From CAYFHQ01 sp964342805 (GTDB lineage Bacteria; Bacillota; Clostridia; Peptostreptococcales; Acidaminobacteraceae): a stretch of DNA of 35,631 bases. Position 1 is the stretch's first letter. Every line of letters begins with the position of its first letter. Location: assembly GCA_964342805.1 (NCBI GenBank), contig CAYFHQ010000028.1, positions 1 through 35,631 of the forward strand, read 5' to 3'. Under the pieces are notes generated by a model. The model was not told the origin of the DNA. It searched no databases and worked only from the letters and a program-made list of their open reading frames with translations. Below, one piece after another: positions 30,709 through 35,631 of the stretch. The position numbers and the translations under genes were made by a program.

Positions 30709-30740
30709 GTTTATACTGGTGAAAGAAAAGGAGGGCATCA

Positions 30741-31574
30741 ATGCAAAAAGTATTTAGCTTAGGTGGCGTGCATATTTATCTGTTTGGAATAACCATAGCA
30801 CTGGGTTTATTGTGTGGCTATTTGATCTCTAATTATGAGGTTAAAAGGAGGAAATTAGATGAGGAGATCTTCTCTAGTCTTGCGCTAATAGTAATCCTGT
30901 TTTCGATTGTAGGGGCGAGACTATATTATGTTCTTGCTTTCAATTTGGAGTATTATTTAGCAAATCCGTTAGAAGTATTGATGATTCGAAATGGTGGAAT
31001 GTCCATCCAAGGTGGACTTATTGGTGGGTTTCTGTCAGGTGCGATATACTTAAGATCAAAGGGAGCTGGTATTTTATCTTTTGCTGACGCAATCGTTCCA
31101 GGGCTAGCGTTTGGTCAGTTTGTTGGAAGGATTGGTTGTGATGTTTTTGGAGTACCAATGAAAACACCCTATCCTTGGGGGATATTTTTCAACGGGAGTT
31201 GGGTACATCCTGTCCAAATTTATGAGGCTTTACTAAATTTGGCGCTATTTACTTATTTGTGGAGAAGAAAACACACAACGCAAAGTCATGGGATACTGGC
31301 AACCGAGTATATAGTTGGATTTGGTATTATTAGAGGAGCAATAGAGTTTTTTAGAGTAAATCCAATTTGGATAGGCACCCTTACTGTCGCCCATTTAACG
31401 AGTCTTATCATGATTGGTATAGGCATAGCTTTGAATTTGTTTATTAGAAGAGCGTACCCAGATTCAATCACAGCTACAAAAAAAGTTCCTAGGAAACAGA
31501 AACCACAGTTCTATATTGCCATGGTTGCACTTGGAATAGGAACAACATATTTGTTTTATCTTATCAGAGCTTAA
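30741..31574 (+). CDS. lgt: Prolipoprotein diacylglyceryl transferase homologue (Lgt)
   Basis: A 277-residue protein with about seven membrane spans and the Lgt landmarks: VGARLYYVL, RNGGMSIQGGLIGGF, the FGQFVGRIGCDVFG signature, and the HPVQIYEALLN motif, then a C-terminal GIIRGAIEFFRVNP. Lgt transfers diacylglycerol from phosphatidylglycerol to the lipobox cysteine of prelipoproteins. In GGMSIQGG the Q is where the E. coli enzyme has the important histidine H103; some Firmicutes also differ there, so activity is not excluded. Its sigma-54 promoter and position in a metal/thiol cluster suggest a second, specialised Lgt rather than the housekeeping copy. Start ATG follows AAGGAGGG. Confidence 0.9.
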   Translation: MQKVFSLGGVHIYLFGITIALGLLCGYLISNYEVKRRKLDEEIFSSLALIVILFSIVGARLYYVLAFNLEYYLANPLEVLMIRNGGMSIQGGLIGGFLSGAIYLRSKGAGILSFADAIVPGLAFGQFVGRIGCDVFGVPMKTPYPWGIFFNGSWVHPVQIYEALLNLALFTYLWRRKHTTQSHGILATEYIVGFGIIRGAIEFFRVNPIWIGTLTVAHLTSLIMIGIGIALNLFIRRAYPDSITATKKVPRKQKPQFYIAMVALGIGTTYLFYLIRA

Positions 31575-31578
31575 AAGA

Positions 31579-31614
31579 GGCACTACTTTCTTGCAATTGC
31601 AAGAAAGTAGTGCC
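31579..31614. terminator. Perfect 36-base palindrome, bidirectional terminator of lgt and rseC-like genes
   Basis: Two 18-base arms with no spacer are exact complements (GGCACTACTTTCTTGCAA and its complement). The plus strand continues AAAAGTTGTTTTTT. It separates the convergent lgt and RseC-like genes. In RNA a few central bases would form the loop. Confidence 0.8.
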
Positions 31615-31626
31615 AAAAGTTGTTTT

Positions 31627-32052
31627 TTAAGTTCTATTTTTGTTAGTCCGAATGATTTGAGTCACTTGAAATTCCAGGTGTTTGTCTCGTGAGTATTTGC
31701 TAATTAGTAGTAAACTAACAAGCATCAGTCCTAAACCAATTAGGAATGAAATCAACTCACTGATTGAGCCATCGCTCATAAATTGCAATGAAACTAGAAT
31801 ACCACTGATCAGTGCAAATAAGGGGATTAAGTAGAGCAAGGCAGTGTACTTAAGTATATCATGTGTTTCTGCACTGACTTCTACAATATCGCCTATACTG
31901 GCATGCTGAACATTTTTAGCTGTTATAACAATACCCTGGCTTTCACATGTTCCTGAGCATTGACCACATTTGTCTCCACAAGCACTTTTGCGTATCACTT
32001 GTATAATGGCCTTGTCCTTTGAAGACGAGAGTACTTTTCCGGTCTTATTCAT
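31627..32052 (-). CDS. RseC/SoxR-reducing-system-like membrane protein
   Basis: The chosen start (ATG at 32052) has AGGAGGT four bases upstream; a longer reading to 32094 has none. The 141-residue product opens MNKTGKVLSSSKDKAIIQVIRKSACGDKCGQCSGTCESQGIVI, with four close cysteines in C-x3-C-x2-C-x3-C, a beta-barrel segment (VQHASIGDIVEVSAETHDILKY), and two membrane spans with a short turn. This is the RseC/MucC family layout. E. coli RseC works with Rsx (an Rnf-like complex) to keep SoxR reduced. In Clostridia the family often accompanies Rnf. Its cysteines may bind a cluster or metal. It diverges from the NtrB-like kinase gene. Confidence 0.87.
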   Translation of the reverse strand: MNKTGKVLSSSKDKAIIQVIRKSACGDKCGQCSGTCESQGIVITAKNVQHASIGDIVEVSAETHDILKYTALLYLIPLFALISGILVSLQFMSDGSISELISFLIGLGLMLVSLLLISKYSRDKHLEFQVTQIIRTNKNRT

Positions 32053-32106
32053 GAGCACCTCCTGTTTGAATGTATAATGCAATAATGATGCCAAGAAAGG
32101 GGAAAC

Positions 32107-33492
32107 ATGATAAAGAAACGACCATTAATTTATGCAACCTCATTACTGGGGAGTATTACCTTGATCCACTTTATTCAACAGGAATCAGGCATTGGGGTGC
32201 ATGAGTTATACATGAGATTGTACTATATTCCAATTTTATATGGTGCCTACAAAATGGGAATCAAGGGTGGTTCATTGATGTCTGTGTTGGCAATATTTGC
32301 GTATATACCACATTTGGCGCTTATTGGTATAACCGAGGATGTAATCCTCCTGAATCAATCGCTTGAGATGATTCTAATGTTTTTTATTGGGACGGCTTCG
32401 GGATATTTCATAGAACGGCAGTATAAGAATCAGCAGTTGTTAGAAAATCAATTGAAGAAGATTCAAGAAATAGAACAATCACTCAGCTCGGTTTTTAAGA
32501 GTGTACCTCAAGCCATGTTTGTTCTGGATACAAATTATAATGTGACTCAAATGAATAGGGTTGCTGAAGATATATTGGACATGTTGGGCTTTGGAAGTAA
32601 CATTACAAATGAACTGATAGAGATGATGTTCAAAAATGAACGTGTATTTCAACAACTCATAGAGGGTGATATAACAAACTGGGGAGATACAAGGGCGTTT
32701 GTTTTTCCTTCTGGAGTAAGAACCTTTGTTGTGAGTGCTACTACAATACTAAAAAGCTTCGAGACAGACGCTGGGGTTCTAATTATACTGCGAGATATTA
32801 CGGAAATTGTAGAACTTGAAAATCAGTTGCTTTTAAGTCAAAGGCTATCAGCACTTGGAAAGCTGGCAAGTTCAATTGCCCATGAGATAAGGAATCCCTT
32901 AGGAATAGTGAAAGTGGTCCTGCAGCAAATGACAGGTGACATGGACGTAAATGATTTTGAGGAAGGCAAAGCGATTGCTATTGATGAAATTGATCGAGCC
33001 AATCGAGTAATTCAAGAAATTTTAGAGTATGCCAAACCGACAAAATATCACTACACATTAGTTGATATGGAAGCATATGTAGAGTATATAAAAACGTTGG
33101 TAGATAACATAGCAGTTGATAAAATTGTGCGAATCGAAGTAGTCAGCGGCTACCTAACTGATGTTAAAATCGATCAAGATAAATTAACACAGGCGATCAT
33201 GAATCTTGTAAGCAATGGGATAGAGGCAAGTGAAGACAATGGAACTGTGAAGATTTATGTAGACTGCTCTAATGCATATTTAACAGTGAACATCGAAGAT
33301 CATGGTCATGGGTTGTCTGCCGATGAACAAATGAAGATCTTTGATCCATTTTATACAACGAAGAGATCTGGAACAGGACTTGGACTCGCAATAACACATA
33401 AGATCATTAAAGATCATAATGGCACGATTACCTGTGATAGCCAGGTGAACCAAGGCAGTTTGTTTCGGATTCGTATACCAATTGGAGTGTGA
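32107..33492 (+). CDS. NtrB-like sensor histidine kinase with membrane and PAS domains
   Basis: A 461-residue kinase: about four membrane spans in residues 1-100 with very short outside loops (so it may sense within the membrane or in the cytoplasm), a coiled linker, a PAS domain (LSSVFKSVPQAMFVLDTNYNVTQMNRVAEDIL to IILRDITEIVELENQ), a HisKA domain with H259 in LASSIAHEIRNPLGIVK, and an HATPase domain with the boxes NLVSNGIEAS, IEDHGHGLS, GTGLGLAITHKII. The layout is that of NtrB/AtoS/ZraS-type partners of sigma-54 activators. Its stop overlaps the ribosome-site region of the activator gene (ATG three bases later), so the pair is co-translated. No heme- or Fe-S-type motif is visible. Confidence 0.92.
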   Translation: MIKKRPLIYATSLLGSITLIHFIQQESGIGVHELYMRLYYIPILYGAYKMGIKGGSLMSVLAIFAYIPHLALIGITEDVILLNQSLEMILMFFIGTASGYFIERQYKNQQLLENQLKKIQEIEQSLSSVFKSVPQAMFVLDTNYNVTQMNRVAEDILDMLGFGSNITNELIEMMFKNERVFQQLIEGDITNWGDTRAFVFPSGVRTFVVSATTILKSFETDAGVLIILRDITEIVELENQLLLSQRLSALGKLASSIAHEIRNPLGIVKVVLQQMTGDMDVNDFEEGKAIAIDEIDRANRVIQEILEYAKPTKYHYTLVDMEAYVEYIKTLVDNIAVDKIVRIEVVSGYLTDVKIDQDKLTQAIMNLVSNGIEASEDNGTVKIYVDCSNAYLTVNIEDHGHGLSADEQMKIFDPFYTTKRSGTGLGLAITHKIIKDHNGTITCDSQVNQGSLFRIRIPIGV

Positions 33493-33494
33493 AA

Positions 33495-34859
33495 ATGAGA
33501 ACAATTTTAATAGCTGACGATGAAAAGAATATGCGTTGGGCACTCAAAAGAGCATTAAATAAATTCGACTATACGATTATAGAAGCTGAAGATGGCGAAC
33601 AGGCGGTGGAGATGTTTAGGCAAGAGTACCCCGATCTTGTATTACTCGATGTTAAAATGCCTAAGATTGATGGAATGGAAGCCTTAAAAGAAATGATGTC
33701 AGAGCGTGAAGGGGTACCTGTTATTGTGATGACAGCACACGGTAGTTTTGATTCTGCTAAAGAGGCAATTAAATATGGTGCACTGGATTACATTATTAAG
33801 CCATTTGATTTAGATAAGCTGATTCATCAAGTGAATCGTGCCCTTGATGTTAGGGATTTAAACGTGATCATTGAGGAGTACAAAGAGTCACTGGCCCACC
33901 ATGCTGAAAATGGCCTTGTTGGAAAGAGCAAAGAAATGTTGGCCGTTCATGAACTGATCAACAAGGTTGCGAGTTCAGGATCGGTTGTATTAATCACTGG
34001 TGAAAGTGGGACGGGCAAAGAAGTCGTTGCGGATGCAATCTACTCAAAAAGCAAGAGAACCAGTAAGGCATATATAAAGGTGAACTGTGGGGCGATTCCT
34101 GACAATTTGATTGAAAGTGAGCTTTTTGGCCATGAGAAAGGAGCTTTCACTGGTGCTATTTCTAGGAAGCCAGGCAGATTTGAACGTGCAAATGGGGGTA
34201 CACTTTTTCTTGATGAAGTTGGTGAACTCTCATTAGACATGCAGGTAAAGCTGCTTAGGATTCTGCAAAACAAGGAGTTTGAACGAGTTGGTGGGACAGA
34301 ATCAATTAAAGTTGATGTGAGAATAATTGCGGCTACGAATAGAAACCTCCATCAAATGGTCAAGGATGGCACATTTCGTGAGGACTTGTATTATCGTTTA
34401 AATGTTGTACCTATTGCTCTACCTGCCCTAAGGGCTAGAAAAGATGATATTGTTGGGCTTTCTCTACATTTCATTTCGACAATGGCCAATGAGATGTCGC
34501 GAGCTATTCCTGAAATTGATGACGGGATTTGGAAAGCATTTTTGAAGTATAATTGGCCAGGAAATATCCGTGAGCTTCAAAATGTAATTGAACGCATGAT
34601 GATATTGTCTGCACCAGACTGTCTAGATGTTAGGCTCTTGCCTAAGGAAATGACACAAAGGGATGCAGACCAAAACCTATTTATTTTGCCGCCAGAGGGA
34701 ATAGACTTAGAAATGGTTGAACGTTCTTTCATTGTTCAAGCGCTAACGTTAACGAGCGGAAATCAAACAAAGGCAGCCAAACTTCTTAATGTTTCAAGAC
34801 ACACACTCTTATATCGTATGGATAAGTTCGAAATTGATGCAAGTATGTTTAAACATTGA
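33495..34859 (+). CDS. Sigma-54-dependent response regulator (NtrC/ZraR-like)
   Basis: ATG 33495 has GGAG seven bases upstream (GTG 33489 is possible). The 454-residue protein holds a receiver (D52 in LVLLDVKMP, T in VIVMTAHGS, K in DYIIKPF), a central AAA+ domain with Walker A GESGTGKEVVADAI, the sigma-54 contact loop ELFGHEKGAFTGAISRKPGRFE, Walker B GGTLFLDEVGEL and arginine-finger region YYRLNVVPI, and a C-terminal Fis-type HTH (GNQTKAAKLLNVSRHTLLYRMDKF). It should open sigma-54 promoters after phosphorylation by the kinase upstream. Five sigma-54-like promoters lie within 14 kb, one immediately after it, so they are probable targets. Confidence 0.95.
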   Translation: MRTILIADDEKNMRWALKRALNKFDYTIIEAEDGEQAVEMFRQEYPDLVLLDVKMPKIDGMEALKEMMSEREGVPVIVMTAHGSFDSAKEAIKYGALDYIIKPFDLDKLIHQVNRALDVRDLNVIIEEYKESLAHHAENGLVGKSKEMLAVHELINKVASSGSVVLITGESGTGKEVVADAIYSKSKRTSKAYIKVNCGAIPDNLIESELFGHEKGAFTGAISRKPGRFERANGGTLFLDEVGELSLDMQVKLLRILQNKEFERVGGTESIKVDVRIIAATNRNLHQMVKDGTFREDLYYRLNVVPIALPALRARKDDIVGLSLHFISTMANEMSRAIPEIDDGIWKAFLKYNWPGNIRELQNVIERMMILSAPDCLDVRLLPKEMTQRDADQNLFILPPEGIDLEMVERSFIVQALTLTSGNQTKAAKLLNVSRHTLLYRMDKFEIDASMFKH

Positions 34860-34861
34860 TT

Positions 34862-34878
34862 TTGGCACGAAGATTGCA
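34862..34878 (+). promoter_or_regulatory. Perfect sigma-54 promoter after the activator gene
   Basis: TTGGCACGAAGATTGCA matches the YTGGCACG-N4-TTGCW consensus at every specified base. It starts three bases after the activator stop codon and reads into the CC/Se-motif gene. A small TTG-started 13-codon frame (34909-34950) follows an AGGAGGT in the leader and could be a leader peptide. Confidence 0.88.
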
Positions 34879-34983
34879 TTATTGCAATGTAGGAGGTAAG
34901 CCGCAACTTTGGCGAATGGAATGATCACTAAAATTGGGGTTCAATGTTGATATGCGATCGTTTGAAAGGAGTGTGTGGTCAAT

Positions 34984-35283
34984 ATGAAAATTGTTTTAGA
35001 GCCAAACGTTATACAACATCTAAAGGATAAAAAAAGTTCTGTGATTACATTAAGCGTAAATCAAAGTGGTGGCGGTTGCTGTCCAACGATTGAAACAGCT
35101 GAAGTGGATCTTAGTGCACCAAAAAATGTTGAGGACTACATCCTGTATGAACAGGATGGCTATCAAGTGTATGTTGGTAGAAACGTAAAAGTAGGAACGC
35201 CCGTTCTTAAATTTGTACTTGAAAAGGTGTTGTTTTTTAAGAGTATTGAAGCAAAAGGGCTAATACTTAAGACGCACGATTAA
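34984..35283 (+). CDS. CC/Se-motif-family small protein
   Basis: ATG 34984 lies 12 bases after AAAGGAG; GTG 34975 is only three bases after it, so ATG is preferred. The 99-residue product has a HesB-like character: a first helix LEPNVIQHLKDKKSSVITLSV and the motif QSGGGC32-C33-PTIETAEV. In related proteins the second position of this GGGCC motif is a cysteine or selenocysteine, and databases call the group the CC/Se motif (seleno)protein family; here both are cysteine (TGC TGT). Function in the family is unknown; a redox or metal role is inferred. It is driven by the perfect sigma-54 promoter and shares a unit with the DUF1450 gene. Confidence 0.75.
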   Translation: MKIVLEPNVIQHLKDKKSSVITLSVNQSGGGCCPTIETAEVDLSAPKNVEDYILYEQDGYQVYVGRNVKVGTPVLKFVLEKVLFFKSIEAKGLILKTHD

Positions 35284-35293
35284 GGAGAAAATA

Positions 35294-35488
35294 ATGATCA
35301 AAGTATGTAAATGTTGCTCAAATGTAGATATCGATAAACTAGAGACTATTGCGCCAAAAGAGCAAGTAGAAGTGGGTTGTATTGAAAACTGTGCAGCTTA
35401 TGAAGATAAGGCTTATGGCATTATTGACGATGAGATGATTGTCGCAAATGATTCTGATGACTTTATCGAGATTGTAAAAAACCGATAA
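35294..35488 (+). CDS. DUF1450 (UPF0349/YuzB-like) small Cys-rich protein
   Basis: A 64-residue protein: KVCKCCSNVDIDKL at the start and VEVGCIENCAAYEDKAYGIIDDEMIVANDSDDFIEIV afterwards. The cysteine arrangement (C-x-C-C then C-x3-C) and the IDD-x-x-V pattern are those of the DUF1450 family, which has a thioredoxin-like or ferredoxin-like size but no known activity. It starts ten bases after the CC/Se-motif gene with AAGGAGAA and is followed by a terminator, so the pair forms one two-gene unit. Confidence 0.82.
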   Translation: MIKVCKCCSNVDIDKLETIAPKEQVEVGCIENCAAYEDKAYGIIDDEMIVANDSDDFIEIVKNR

Positions 35489-35492
35489 TGGA

Positions 35493-35526
35493 TAGTCCTT
35501 GAGTGGAATGCTCAAGGGCTTTTTTT
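35493..35526 (+). terminator. Terminator after the DUF1450 gene
   Basis: AGTCCTTGAG (35493-35502) pairs with CTCAAGGGCT (35510-35519, one G-T pair), followed by T-run. Confidence 0.9.
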
Positions 35527-35557
35527 ATCAACATAGCTTGGCTGGACAGGACTGGCA

Positions 35558-35631
35558 ATGGCAAAGTACATAAAATAACAAAAAAAGTACCGACAAAAGT
35601 GTTTGAATTCGAACGCGAACACTTAAGACCG
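35558..35631 (+). pseudogene. Start of a further gene at the window edge, apparently frameshifted
   Basis: From ATG 35558 the frame reads M-A-K then meets a stop (TAA). Shifting by one base gives a clean continuation, V-H-K-I-T-K-K-V-P-T-K-V-F-E-F-E-R-E-H-L-R-P, running off the window end. The beginning looks protein-like but the family is not identifiable from 24 codons, and no ribosome site is clear. Confidence 0.25.

Noticed and set aside
32073..32078. TATAAT before the NtrB-like kinase as a sigma-A promoter
   Set aside because: A good -10 hexamer is present but no acceptable -35 lies 16-18 bases upstream, so I did not annotate it.
34909..34950. A 13-codon TTG-started frame in the CC/Se leader ending CQ-type Cys then TGA
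   Set aside because: Too short to support as a gene, spacing to AGGAGGT is long, and reading TGA as Sec leads to further stops. Mentioned only as a possible leader peptide.
1..35631. CRISPR arrays, tRNA or rRNA genes, complete IS elements
   Set aside because: I saw no regularly spaced direct repeats, cloverleaf-like or rRNA sequence, and no intact transposase; tRNA absence is by eye only.

Overview
The window looks like a chromosomal segment of an anaerobic, low-to-mid GC Firmicute (class Clostridia). Evidence: a HesB-like selenoprotein read through UGA, a class I (anaerobe-type) hydroxylamine reductase next to an HcpR-like Crp/Fnr regulator, a clostridial asrABC sulfite reductase cluster with an FNT channel, RecU, strong GGAGG ribosome sites, intrinsic terminators with long T-runs, and several sigma-54 promoters. 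I cannot name the species.

Left part (1-12.9 kb), mostly ordinary genes: the 3' end of rsmA, a truncated serine hydrolase, an AraC-type regulator split from its GyrI-like domain, a HEPN-domain protein, a membrane diguanylate cyclase, recU, a cluster of DnaA-box-like sites (4.6-4.9 kb), a HesB-like selenoprotein with a glutaredoxin-like protein, a MerR/GyrI-like pair with a long-spacer promoter, an S41 peptidase, an M29 aminopeptidase, a GNAT acetyltransferase, and an exported S1 protease with a membrane-anchored partner.

Middle (12.9-20.7 kb), nitrogen-oxide and sulfite metabolism: hcpR faces a ferredoxin-like gene and hcp across a GTAAC-N4-GTTAC operator. An asrA-asrB-asrC-ferritin-like block follows. 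Its protein sequence is still easy to recognise, but it carries about ten stops and frameshifts. An intact FNT channel ends the block.

Right part (20.7-35.6 kb), visibly more AT-rich and accessory in character: near-consensus sigma-54 (-24/-12) promoters precede an unknown minus-strand gene (with an attenuator-like leader), a saccharopine dehydrogenase-like/NusG-II/spermidine synthase-like/methyltransferase operon, a small CC-motif membrane peptide, an lgt homologue and a CC/Se-motif protein with a DUF1450 partner. An NtrB/NtrC-like kinase and sigma-54 activator pair lies inside this region and is the obvious candidate controller. Among these genes are metal-type proteins (DUF2933-like, CxxC HMA chaperone, CCLHH membrane protein, SHOCT protein) and an OmpR-type two-component system whose sensor has a Met/His-rich loop. 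Taken together this suggests a sigma-54-controlled thiol/metal (possibly copper) stress island of unknown overall function. That interpretation is inference; the promoters and motifs are seen directly.
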